Below, piece after piece: positions 1-7,585 of a stretch of DNA of 64,000 nucleotides. The first letter of the stretch is position 1. Every line of letters starts with the position of its first letter. Origin of the DNA: Ostreibacterium oceani (GTDB taxonomy: Bacteria > Pseudomonadota > Gammaproteobacteria > Cardiobacteriales > Ostreibacteriaceae); assembly GCF_009362845.1 (NCBI RefSeq), contig NZ_WHNW01000004.1:228658-292657 (forward strand), read 5' to 3'. A program made the translations under genes and the position numbers. The notes beneath the pieces are model-generated. The model made no database searches, had not been told where the DNA came from, and saw only the letters and a list, made by a program, of their open reading frames with translations.

Positions 1-600
1 TCCAGCCTTGATTTGCCAAAATTCTTGGCTAACAAAGGCGTCTATTTCTGCTTCGCGCTGGCAAATCAGCCGCAAAGCAGGCGATTGTACACGTCCTGCG
101 GACAATCCTGATTGGACCTTGCGCCACAGCAGTGGTGATAAATTAAAGCCAACTAAAAAATCCAGTGCGCTGCGTGCTTGTTGGGCATTGACTAAATCCA
201 TAGAGATGCTGCGCGCATTTTTGATGGCTTGTTTGATAGCCGATTCAGTAATTTCATTGAAAACTACGCGGCTAGTTGCTTTGTCTTTCAGCTTGCCCTG
301 CTGCTTGAGGACTTCGTATAGATGCCAAGATATGGCTTCGCCTTCTCTATCAGGGTCAGTCGCGAGATAAAGCGTATCCGCATCGCGTAGCGCACTGATA
401 ATCGCGTTAATGTGGCGCTTTGCGTCAGGCGAGACTTCGTAATCCATTGCAAAATGGTTATTGGGGTCAACCGCGTCAGTTTTTTTTCGTAGTTGGCGAA
501 CATGGCCATACGAGGCTAATACCGTGAAATCCTTGCCTAGGTATTTGTTGATGGTTTTGGCTTTAGCAGGTGATTCCACCACGAGTACGTTTTTTGTCAT
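1..600 (-). CDS. topA: DNA topoisomerase I, N-terminal part (truncated by window edge)
   Basis: Type IA topoisomerase that relaxes negative supercoils through a transient 5'-phosphotyrosine link. The ATG is at the complement of 598-600 and the first 200 residues are present. The Toprim domain opens with VVESPAKAKTI and contains the acidic metal-binding motif ATDPDREGEA; it is followed by the strand-binding segment GLSAGRVQSPALRLI. The active-site tyrosine and the C-terminal zinc-binding domains lie beyond the left edge. It is divergent from nothing: smg and dprA lie upstream on the same strand, the usual gammaproteobacterial order. Identification is from the family motifs and is secure. Confidence 0.95.
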   Translation of the reverse strand, partial: MTKNVLVVESPAKAKTINKYLGKDFTVLASYGHVRQLRKKTDAVDPNNHFAMDYEVSPDAKRHINAIISALRDADTLYLATDPDREGEAISWHLYEVLKQQGKLKDKATSRVVFNEITESAIKQAIKNARSISMDLVNAQQARSALDFLVGFNLSPLLWRKVQSGLSAGRVQSPALRLICQREAEIDAFVSQEFWQIKAG

Positions 601-691
601 AATTTAGATATTTTTTCGCTATGTGCTATGGGTTTGTGGCGTTGTTAGTAATGGGTTTAATGGTGTTTTTGTTTGTATATTTGTTCTGTTG

Positions 692-735
692 TTCGTTTTG
701 CTATTCGTTTTGCTATTCGTTTTGCTATTCGTTTT
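692..735. repeat. 12-bp tandem repeat between topA and smg
   Basis: The unit TTCGTTTTGCTA occurs exactly at 692-703, 704-715 and 716-727, with a partial fourth copy to 735. It fills part of the 150-bp spacer between the smg stop and the topA start. A plus-strand frame runs through it, but its product would be low-complexity Phe/Cys/Tyr repeats and is not credible. Confidence 0.9.
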
Positions 736-750
736 TTGAGGCGTGTTGCA

Positions 751-1239
751 TCAATGAAATACAGCGGGTGAAATTTCGTCGCTCAGCAAATGAGATAACC
801 ATTCTCTATCGGCGACTTTGTCTTGGCGATGATAAAGGCTCATCAGCGCGACCCACATGACGTCTTCGAGTAATAATTTGGACTCGTCTAGCGTCATGAG
901 TTTGGCGATAATGGTTTCACGCAGTGGCGCATCGATGACGTGCATTTGTGTGAGTTTGTTGATAAAGCCGCGACTTTCGACTGAGATTTTTTGTTTTTCA
1001 GCCGCGCTAAACCAACGGATGCTTTGTTGGCTGGGTAGCTGCAAAAAATGATGGTTTTGCTGGATGTCGTTTAAGTCAACAAACCAATCGAGCGCACGAT
1101 TGATGGTTTTTTCAGTAAAGCCCGCCTCATTGAGCGTTTGTTGCATTTCGTTGAGACTGGCGTTACCCTTTTGCTCATAAATAATATGATCAAACAAGTA
1201 GAGTAACGTGTCTAAGATAGAATAATTGTCTTGTTGCAT
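751..1239 (-). CDS. smg: Smg family protein (DUF494)
   Basis: A 162-residue protein of the Smg/DUF494 family. It begins MQQDNYSILDTLLYLFDHI and is predicted mostly helical. The biochemical function of the family is not established. The linkage dprA-smg-topA is conserved in many gammaproteobacteria, and that position supports the call together with length (family about 155-165 residues). It is transcribed in the same direction as dprA upstream and topA downstream, with spacers of 112 and 150 bp that are both filled by short tandem repeats. Confidence 0.9.
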   Translation of the reverse strand: MQQDNYSILDTLLYLFDHIIYEQKGNASLNEMQQTLNEAGFTEKTINRALDWFVDLNDIQQNHHFLQLPSQQSIRWFSAAEKQKISVESRGFINKLTQMHVIDAPLRETIIAKLMTLDESKLLLEDVMWVALMSLYHRQDKVADREWLSHLLSDEISPAVFH

Positions 1240-1298
1240 GTGTTTGCTCGTTGTGTGCTCGTTTTAATCTGTGGCTTGTGTCGGTTGTGCTGTTGTTT

Positions 1299-1333
1299 AT
1301 TGTGTTGTGTGTATTGTGTTGTGTGTATTGTGT
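1299..1333. repeat. 14-bp tandem repeat between dprA and smg
   Basis: The unit ATTGTGTTGTGTGT is present at 1299-1312 and 1313-1326, with half of a third copy. The surrounding spacer (1240-1351) is generally GT-rich. It is one of many minisatellite-like spacers in this window. Confidence 0.85.
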
Positions 1334-1351
1334 CTTTTGTATTGGTCGATG

Positions 1352-2533
1352 TTAGTGTGTCTTTTTCTGGTAGCGACCACCCGCTTGTTTGGTGACGTGT
1401 CCATCCAGCTCAAGTATCAACAAGATAGAAGAGACTTGTCCAGCAGGCAAACCGCTACGCTTGGCAATCAAATCGACGGGCTGCGGTTCAAAAGTCAATG
1501 CTTGCCAAAGTGCGGACTTCTCAGGGTCATCTGTCACACTAGCGGGCAAATCAGCAAAACGCGGCGGCGTGTCGATTGGATGATGCGCCAAATCAATATT
1601 TACTTTTTCTAGCGTATCAGATTTTTGACTTTCTACAAACGTTAAAAGTTGCGCTTGTAGTTCTTCAAAGATATCGTTTGCCGTTTCCACCAGTTTTCCA
1701 CCCTTTCGAATCAGATGGTTACAGCCTCGGGCGAGTGGGTTGTGGATAGAGCCTGGGATGGCAAAAACTTCTCGACCTTGCTCGAGTGCGGTTTGTGCAG
1801 TAATGAGTGACCCGCTTTTTAATGAAGCCTCTATCACCAGCGTGCCCAAGGTTAGCCCGCTAATGATGCGATTTCGTCTAGGGAAAGCTTGTGGCAAGAC
1901 AGGTGTGCCAACGGGTAATTCGGTGACTACGCAACCTGCGTCTGTGATTTGGTGTGCCAAATCATGGTGTTTGGCGGGATAAATTCGATCGGGGCCCGTC
2001 CCCATGACGGCAATCGTTTGCCCTTGTTCCAATGCGCCTTGATGTGCTGCGCCGTCTATCCCAGTGGCGAGTCCGCTAGTAATGACAAGCCCTTGCTTGG
2101 CCAAAAAAGCGGCAAAGGCATGGGCATTATCGATACCCTCGTGAGAGGGTGAGCGGCTACCAACGATGGCCAGCTGCGGCGCGTTAAGGTATTCGATGTC
2201 GCCTCGAATAAACAACAACGGTGGCGGGTCGGCAATGGTGCGAAGTAGGGCTGGATACTCTGGGCTGGCTAGGGTTAGAATATGTGCGTTAGCGTTTTTC
2301 TGTAGCCAATCTATGTCGGTTTCTGCGTCGTGAAAGGCGTTCGTTATATCGCTGGGTGAAATGGTCGTGCCTGCGCGTTTTTTGTCCGTGCTCGACGCGC
2401 AAAAAAAAGCCTTCGGTTCTCCGAAGGCGTCGAGAATTTTTTGAAACCGTTTGGCGCCTATGCGTGGCATTCGCCACAGCGCGCACCAAGCTTGTAATTC
2501 ATCTAAATTCTGCATGATAACAGGTTGGTGCAA
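1352..2533 (-). CDS. dprA: DNA-processing protein DprA (Smf)
   Basis: DprA binds incoming single-stranded DNA during natural transformation and loads RecA. The 393-residue protein has an N-terminal helical segment (about 1-80), then the extended Rossmann fold with AIVGSRSPSHEGIDNA, ITSGLATGIDGAAHQGAL and AVMGTGPDRIYPAKH (about 120-200), and a C-terminal winged-helix-like segment (about 325-390) that includes the FEPQPVDLIAKRSGL motif. Length is normal for gammaproteobacteria. The stop of the LysM gene lies 30 bp upstream, so the two may be cotranscribed. A perfect hairpin followed by eight T residues lies early in the coding strand (see separate entry). Identification is secure. Confidence 0.96.
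   Translation of the reverse strand: MHQPVIMQNLDELQAWCALWRMPRIGAKRFQKILDAFGEPKAFFCASSTDKKRAGTTISPSDITNAFHDAETDIDWLQKNANAHILTLASPEYPALLRTIADPPPLLFIRGDIEYLNAPQLAIVGSRSPSHEGIDNAHAFAAFLAKQGLVITSGLATGIDGAAHQGALEQGQTIAVMGTGPDRIYPAKHHDLAHQITDAGCVVTELPVGTPVLPQAFPRRNRIISGLTLGTLVIEASLKSGSLITAQTALEQGREVFAIPGSIHNPLARGCNHLIRKGGKLVETANDIFEELQAQLLTFVESQKSDTLEKVNIDLAHHPIDTPPRFADLPASVTDDPEKSALWQALTFEPQPVDLIAKRSGLPAGQVSSILLILELDGHVTKQAGGRYQKKTH
2401..2428 (-). terminator. Intrinsic-terminator-like hairpin inside dprA
   Basis: On the dprA coding strand the sequence is GCCTTCGG-AGAA-CCGAAGGC followed immediately by eight T residues. The 8-bp stem is perfect and GC-rich. It lies about 105-133 nt after the dprA start codon. 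The same bases encode DAFGEPKAFF, so they are constrained by protein too, and whether termination happens is inference. Confidence 0.55.
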
Positions 2534-2563
2534 AAAGCGCGCAGACGTTAACGTGTTAAATGA

Positions 2564-3730
2564 TTAAGGGGCAACGAGCCGATCTCCTGGGTAGATTACA
2601 TCAAACGCATTCATGATGAGTGCATAACTTACATCATCATAAGTATGATAGACAATCACAATACCCAAATCGTAATCGGGCAGTTTAAACTGCTCACCAT
2701 AGCGACCAGTACCCATTTGCGCACTGGCGCGTACGATTTTAAACACATCACCTGGGACAACGCCGTGACCAGCGCCGCGGTTAATCAATAAGGTGTTGAA
2801 TTGTGTGCCAGACTGTGTGTCAAATGCCCCCATGGGCTTAATGACCATGGCGTCTTCGTCAACGTCAGGAATTTTGGGTAAAAAGGTCAAATCACCGCCG
2901 ATTTCTATCTCTTGTGTAGGGATGAGAATGTCTCGGGGGTAAAGTGGATTGACGCTATCAACGTGCATAAAGCTGGCGATACCATCTTCGTTGGCTTCTT
3001 TGACTAGTCTAAGTTGGCCGACATAGGTTGCTTCTACCCCTAATGGTTCGTTGGTAATGGGGTCGTTGATTGCGGCACTTTCACGGAAAACGTCGTAGTA
3101 TTCGTCGTCAAAGGATTCGCCTTTGGCGTATACTTCTGACCGTCCGCTAAGCGAAATGTAGCTACCATCAGACTGCCCGACGATATAGGCATAGTCTTCG
3201 GAAAAACCGGGCTCAACGACACGGTTTTTGGTCATAAAAGGATAAACGATTTCTTTTGGCACCGTAGGGATAGGCTCTGCCAGCGTCTCTGTACGAACGG
3301 TTGGCGATAAATTGTAAATCGGTCGTCCGTCCGTTGTTTTTTTGCCAGTGTTCAATCCACGAATCGGGTTACTGCTACCGCCGACTTGGAGTTTTTTCAT
3401 GCCGCCGATATTGGTATAGGTAATAATATCGCCAGGATAAATAAGGTGTGGATTTTTTAGCTTAGGATTGGCGTGCCAGATTTCTTTCCAGCGGGCGGGG
3501 CTTTGTAAAAAGCGTTGTGCGATGCTCCATAACGTATCGCCTTTTTTGACCACATAGCGATCAGGCGCGTCGGTACGGTACTCTGGTGCAACACGAACTG
3601 TTGTTGCGGGGATATTGATTTGTTTTGGGGCGCTTTGTGTTTCTGCTGGGCGCTGATAAGTTTGATTGTTTGCACAAGCAGTTAACGCAACGGTGCCCAA
3701 AATTAAAGCGGAATTCAACCAGTTTCTCAC
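2564..3730 (-). CDS. LysM-domain lipoprotein
   Basis: A 388-residue exported protein. The N-terminus has a lipoprotein signal ending in the lipobox LTAC (Cys19). A single LysM domain follows at about residues 59-107 (YVVKKGDTLWSIAQRFL, WKEIWHANPKL, IYPGDIITY), which binds peptidoglycan glycan strands. The rest (about 110-388) matches the long C-terminal part of the LysM proteins usually found next to dprA and def in gammaproteobacteria; its function is not known to me. A cell-envelope role at the outer membrane-peptidoglycan interface is inferred. It is divergent from def, with about 260 bp between. Confidence 0.9.
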   Translation of the reverse strand: MRNWLNSALILGTVALTACANNQTYQRPAETQSAPKQINIPATTVRVAPEYRTDAPDRYVVKKGDTLWSIAQRFLQSPARWKEIWHANPKLKNPHLIYPGDIITYTNIGGMKKLQVGGSSNPIRGLNTGKKTTDGRPIYNLSPTVRTETLAEPIPTVPKEIVYPFMTKNRVVEPGFSEDYAYIVGQSDGSYISLSGRSEVYAKGESFDDEYYDVFRESAAINDPITNEPLGVEATYVGQLRLVKEANEDGIASFMHVDSVNPLYPRDILIPTQEIEIGGDLTFLPKIPDVDEDAMVIKPMGAFDTQSGTQFNTLLINRGAGHGVVPGDVFKIVRASAQMGTGRYGEQFKLPDYDLGIVIVYHTYDDVSYALIMNAFDVIYPGDRLVAP

Positions 3731-3990
3731 GATGATACTCCTTTCCTTAGTTAGGTTTGTTATTATTTCAGTCTCAAATATTGTAAACTACGTGCTGTGA
3801 AAATACAGGATTTTTTTAGTCTTTTTAGCAAAAAATGGTTATTTTGTGAATAAATTCAGCGAGCATGGATGTGCTGTTTTCTTATTAACTTGTTTTAAAA
3901 CAAGCCGATAAAACTAAATCGTCGCGATTTTCAGTAATTGATGCTATCATAGCACTATGTGTATTGAGTTTTAATAAAAAGGATCGCTTT

Positions 3991-4557
3991 ATGGCAATTT
4001 TATCTGTTTTACGGTTTCCTGATGTTAGGCTGCGCCAAATTGCTAAGCCCGTTGAGACGGTTGATACTAAGATTCAGCAATTGGTCAAAAATATGTATGA
4101 AACTATGTATCAAAAAAATGGTGTAGGTCTGGCGGCAACACAAGTCAACGTGCATTTACGTGTAGTGGTGGCAGATTGTGCTGGCGAAGGTGAGGCGCCT
4201 GCGCCCATTACTTTCATTAATCCTGAGATTATTAACGCCAGCGAAGAAAAAAACAAACACCAAGAAGGCTGCTTATCTATCCCAGAAATTTACGCCGATG
4301 TCGAGCGCCCTGATGTGGTGACGGTTCGTGCGCTAGATGAATTCGGCCATACGTTTGAGCGGGTTTGCGAGGGGCTGTTGGGCGTTTGTATCCAGCATGA
4401 AATTGACCATCTGAACGGTAAGTTATTTATCGATTATTTGTCGCCAGCCAAGCGAAATTTGATTCGCGAAAAAATGAAAAAATATGAAAAAAGATTGCAA
4501 AAAGAAACGGTAGCCGAAACAGGTTCGCCAGTCAGTCAATCGCCAGCTAATCAATGA
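3991..4557 (+). CDS. def: Peptide deformylase
   Basis: Removes the N-formyl group from nascent proteins, using a metal held by Cys and two His. All three family motifs are present: GVGLAATQV, EGCLS and QHEIDHL (HExxH). The ATG at 3991 is chosen because AAAAAGGA at 3976-3983 is an ideal ribosome binding site 7 nt upstream; an in-frame TTG at 3964 lacks one. The product is 188 residues, with a C-terminal tail slightly longer than usual that is rich in Ser, Pro and Gln. It sits 67 bp before fmt, the enzyme that adds the formyl group, and the two probably share a transcript. Confidence 0.97.
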   Translation: MAILSVLRFPDVRLRQIAKPVETVDTKIQQLVKNMYETMYQKNGVGLAATQVNVHLRVVVADCAGEGEAPAPITFINPEIINASEEKNKHQEGCLSIPEIYADVERPDVVTVRALDEFGHTFERVCEGLLGVCIQHEIDHLNGKLFIDYLSPAKRNLIREKMKKYEKRLQKETVAETGSPVSQSPANQ

Positions 4558-4624
4558 AATTCGGCGTAGTTAAGTGCAATATGGTAGGTATTTGTTGGCA
4601 TGGTAACCTAAACAGGATAGGCTG

Positions 4625-5572
4625 ATGACGCGAATTGTTTTTGCGGGAACGCCCGAATTTGCCGCCACGCATTTGCAGGCATTAATCGAACATGGACATC
4701 AGCCCAGTCTGGTGCTAACCCAACCTGATCGTAGTGCAGGCCGGGGCAAAAAACTTAGCCAGTCGCCAGTCAAAACATTGGCGGCGACGCATCAAATCCC
4801 CGTATTGCAACCTGAAAAATTTGATGGGAAGGCGCAACAAACATTACTGGCGTTGCCGTCGCCAGACATTTTTGTGGTAGTGGCTTATGGTTTATTATTG
4901 CCGCAATGGCTACTGGATTGGGCGCGATGCGGTGCGATTAATGTGCACGCATCTTTGCTGCCGCGTTGGCGTGGTGCTGCACCGATTCAACGGGCGATAG
5001 CCGCAGGCGACAGCATGACAGGCGTGGCTATTATGCAAATGCAAACAGGGTTAGACACAGGGCCAGTTTGGGCGCAAACTCAAGTGCCGATTACCCCGCA
5101 AACAACGGCAGGGGCATTGCACGACACACTGCAAGCCGCCGGTTCAAAACTGTTGTTGGCTACATTGCCGCGTATGCTGGCCCAAACCGACGTGCCAACC
5201 CCGCAATCTGAGATAGGCGTGACCTATGCCAAAAAATTAACCAAGCAAGAAGCACAAATTAATTGGCAACAAGACGCGGTGACGATTTGCCGCAAAATTA
5301 ATGCATTTAATCCTGTGCCAGTTTCGCATTGTCACGGTAAAAATTTCGCATCGGCGCGAGAGATTGCTTTGCGGATATTTGCCGCACAAGCCATCGAAGA
5401 CGAAACAACCACAGCCGTTGGCACGATCCTGTGCGAATCCCCTGAGGGTATTGTGATCAAATGTCATCACGGTGCAATTCGCGTGACTGAATTACAGGAA
5501 ATAGGGAAAAAGCGCTTATCCGTCAAGGAGTTTCTCAATGGCAAGTCGTTGGCGGGGTTTGTTTTTTCGTGA
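4625..5572 (+). CDS. fmt: Methionyl-tRNA formyltransferase
   Basis: Transfers a formyl group from 10-formyl-tetrahydrofolate to initiator Met-tRNA. The 315-residue protein starts MTRIVFAGTPEFAA and carries the formyltransferase signature HASLLPRWRGAAPIQR near residues 108-125, with the downstream Asp in the LDTGPVW motif. The C-terminal OB-like tRNA-binding domain covers about 210-315. Length matches the family (about 310-320). The stop codon overlaps the GTG start of rsmB, so def-fmt-rsmB is one translational unit. Confidence 0.97.
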   Translation: MTRIVFAGTPEFAATHLQALIEHGHQPSLVLTQPDRSAGRGKKLSQSPVKTLAATHQIPVLQPEKFDGKAQQTLLALPSPDIFVVVAYGLLLPQWLLDWARCGAINVHASLLPRWRGAAPIQRAIAAGDSMTGVAIMQMQTGLDTGPVWAQTQVPITPQTTAGALHDTLQAAGSKLLLATLPRMLAQTDVPTPQSEIGVTYAKKLTKQEAQINWQQDAVTICRKINAFNPVPVSHCHGKNFASAREIALRIFAAQAIEDETTTAVGTILCESPEGIVIKCHHGAIRVTELQEIGKKRLSVKEFLNGKSLAGFVFS

Positions 5573-7005
5573 CGGTGTACGCTGCAGATGATGCAATTAG
5601 TCCTAGATTGGCTGCGGTTTATGCCATTAATGATGTCATCAATTCAGGGCAATCGTTGCGTTATGCATTGTCAAAAAACTTAGAAAAAATTGCGACGGCT
5701 GCCGATAAAGGGCTGTGCCATGAAATCACCTATGGCACATTGCGTTACTATCCGAGCTTGGTTAAAACACTGCGTCCGTACTTGAAAAAAAACATTACAA
5801 AAAAAAACCAGATTGTAAAAATTTTGCTGGTTAGCGCCTTGTATCAGCTCATTCAGCTAAAGTTACCCAGCTATGCCGTGATTAACGAGTCGGTGGCGCT
5901 GTGCAAATCACTGAATATGGCTTGGGCGACAGGGTTTGCCAATGCGGTGTTGCGCCGTATTGCAGGCGCTGAAGATTTGGCTAAAGATTCGGTCAAATAT
6001 TCGGCCAAAGACGCCGCCAAAAACGCCGCCAAAGACGCAATAATGCAGCAGGATGATTTTGCCGATCATCCAACGTGGCTTTGGCAGCGCATCCAGCGTG
6101 CCTACCCCGATAAAGCCGAAACCCTATTGGCAGCCAATCATCAACCTGCGCCAATGATGCTGCGCGTGCATGACACTGCACGGTTTTCTCAGACAAGTTA
6201 TTTGGCGGCATTGCAGGCTGCTGGTATCGATGCCGCCGCGCATATCGATGCCAAAGCAGCGATTGTGCTCGCCGCGCCAGTCGCGGTTAGCCAATTGCCC
6301 TTTTTTGATGAGGGCGCAGTGACCGTCCAAGATGCCAATGCCCAGTTGGCGGCTAATCTATTAGGCGTTAAAGCAGGGCATCATGTGTTAGATGCTTGCG
6401 CCGCGCCCGGTGGTAAAACGGCACATATTGCGACCAAGGCAAGCCCGATAACGCTAACGGCGGTTGAAATCGACCCCACACGTAGTGAACGCATGCGTGA
6501 CACGCTTTCGCGGCTGAAAGCGGGATTTGCTCATGATGTGACGATTAATGTAAAAGTTGCGGATTTGGCAGATTTGGCGGCTTGGCACAACGGTCAGTCT
6601 TTTGATCGTATTTTGCTGGATGCACCGTGTTCGGCGACTGGCGTTATCCGAAAACACCCAGATATTTTACACCACCGCCGAGAAAGTGATTTGCAGGCGC
6701 TTTGCCAATTACAAGGCCAGTTATTGGATTTGTGTTGGCAGTTGCTTGCCCCTGGTGGGCGCTTGTTGTATGCGACATGTTCGGTTTTGCCCGAAGAAAA
6801 TCAGCAACAGATTGCCCGCTTTTTACAACGCCACACAGCGGCGAAACTTAGGCCGTTGGCACATAACCGCACGGTGGCGGTTGCTGACCATAACCAATCA
6901 AATCATGAACAAGGAGGCGTGCAAAATCCCGAATTGTCAGGCTGTTTGCAATTTTTACCAGATGCCTGGGGTGATGGCTTTTTTTATGCAGCGCTAGAAA
7001 AATAG
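5569..7005 (+). CDS. rsmB: 16S rRNA (cytosine-967-C5)-methyltransferase
   Basis: Methylates C967 of 16S rRNA with S-adenosylmethionine. The 478-residue protein has an N-terminal NusB-like RNA-binding domain (about 10-150) and a C-terminal Rossmann methyltransferase domain. The SAM loop LDACAAPGGKTAHI, the catalytic motif DAPCSATGVIRKHPD and the second conserved Cys in YATCSVLPEEN are all present. The GTG at 5569 overlaps the fmt stop by 4 nt. Longer than the typical 430-450 residues because of a repetitive linker at about residues 134-158, rich in AKDA/AKNA units, between the two domains, and a short Asn/His-rich stretch near the end. Both look like in-frame tandem repeat growth. Confidence 0.95.
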   Translation: MTVYAADDAISPRLAAVYAINDVINSGQSLRYALSKNLEKIATAADKGLCHEITYGTLRYYPSLVKTLRPYLKKNITKKNQIVKILLVSALYQLIQLKLPSYAVINESVALCKSLNMAWATGFANAVLRRIAGAEDLAKDSVKYSAKDAAKNAAKDAIMQQDDFADHPTWLWQRIQRAYPDKAETLLAANHQPAPMMLRVHDTARFSQTSYLAALQAAGIDAAAHIDAKAAIVLAAPVAVSQLPFFDEGAVTVQDANAQLAANLLGVKAGHHVLDACAAPGGKTAHIATKASPITLTAVEIDPTRSERMRDTLSRLKAGFAHDVTINVKVADLADLAAWHNGQSFDRILLDAPCSATGVIRKHPDILHHRRESDLQALCQLQGQLLDLCWQLLAPGGRLLYATCSVLPEENQQQIARFLQRHTAAKLRPLAHNRTVAVADHNQSNHEQGGVQNPELSGCLQFLPDAWGDGFFYAALEK

Positions 7006-7129
7006 ATTGCCACAGTTTGATTGCTACAGTCTAAGGGCAGTTAAAGTATTGATGCGTCAACAGGGCGCGATAAGAACGGCTTTTTAAGAGGGCTTTTGTG
7101 AATAAACGCAAAAATAAACGCAAAAACCC

Positions 7130-7157
7130 TTTTCACGAATAAAAAAACCGTTATAAT
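7130..7157 (+). promoter_or_regulatory. Candidate sigma-70 promoter of the tRNA cluster
   Basis: A perfect -10 hexamer TATAAT (7152-7157) lies 11 nt before the first tRNA-Gly. A weak -35 TTTTCA is at 7130-7135, 16 nt upstream. Position and -10 quality make it the likely start of the tRNA transcript. Confidence 0.65.
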
Positions 7158-7168
7158 ATGCCACCTAT

Positions 7169-7243
7169 GCGGGAATAGCTCAGTGGTAGAGCACAACCTT
7201 GCCAAGGTTGGGGTCGCGAGTTCGAACCTCGTTTCCCGCTCCA
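7169..7243 (+). tRNA. tRNA-Gly (GCC), copy 1
   Basis: 75-nt cloverleaf with encoded CCA. The acceptor stem pairs GCGGGAA with TTCCCGC, the anticodon stem-loop is CCTTGCCAAGG giving anticodon GCC, and the T-loop is TTCGAAC. It is identical to the second copy 50 bp downstream. Confidence 0.98.
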
Positions 7244-7293
7244 ATTTAACGAAAGTTAATTAGCCGTTGATGGCCAGCGGTAGTAACAGATTA

Positions 7294-7368
7294 GCGGGAA
7301 TAGCTCAGTGGTAGAGCACAACCTTGCCAAGGTTGGGGTCGCGAGTTCGAACCTCGTTTCCCGCTCCA
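7294..7368 (+). tRNA. tRNA-Gly (GCC), copy 2
   Basis: Identical over all 75 nt, including CCA, to the copy at 7169-7243. The 50-bp spacer contains no gene. Tandem identical tRNA-Gly(GCC) genes followed by tRNA-Cys are a common proteobacterial arrangement. Confidence 0.98.
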
Positions 7369-7381
7369 ATTTTTTCCGTGT

Positions 7382-7455
7382 GGCGAGTTGGCAGAGTGGC
7401 TATGCAGCGGATTGCAAATCCGTGTACCTCGGTTCGACTCCGGGACTCGCCTCCA
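7382..7455 (+). tRNA. tRNA-Cys (GCA)
   Basis: 74-nt cloverleaf with encoded CCA. The acceptor stem is GGCGAGT with ACTCGCC, the anticodon loop ATTGCAAAT gives GCA, and the discriminator base is T (U), the standard identity element for cysteine. Confidence 0.98.
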
Positions 7456-7504
7456 CTTATTAATGAGTTCCTATCGGTCAGTGTTCCAGTGTTTATGTAG
7501 CGTA

Positions 7505-7532
7505 TTGACAGAAAGGAATTTTATATTACAAT
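7505..7532 (+). promoter_or_regulatory. Strong sigma-70 promoter before the large repeat protein
   Basis: TTGACA at 7505-7510 and TACAAT at 7527-7532 with a 16-bp spacer. It lies about 50 nt before the start codon, which is itself preceded by a near-perfect Shine-Dalgarno AAGGAGG at 7572-7578. The following two large genes are therefore likely expressed from here as an operon. Confidence 0.8.
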
Positions 7533-7585
7533 AGTCGTCGCCAAGTAAGAATCTTTATCGTTAAACAGCTTAAGGAGGAGTTATT

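Noticed and set aside
621..860. Plus-strand frame of about 79 codons between topA and smg
   Set aside because: It consists largely of a 12-bp tandem repeat and then the antisense of smg; no ribosome binding site.
1271..1612. Plus-strand frame over the end of dprA
   Set aside because: First part is the GT-rich repeat, the rest is antisense to dprA; product is not protein-like.
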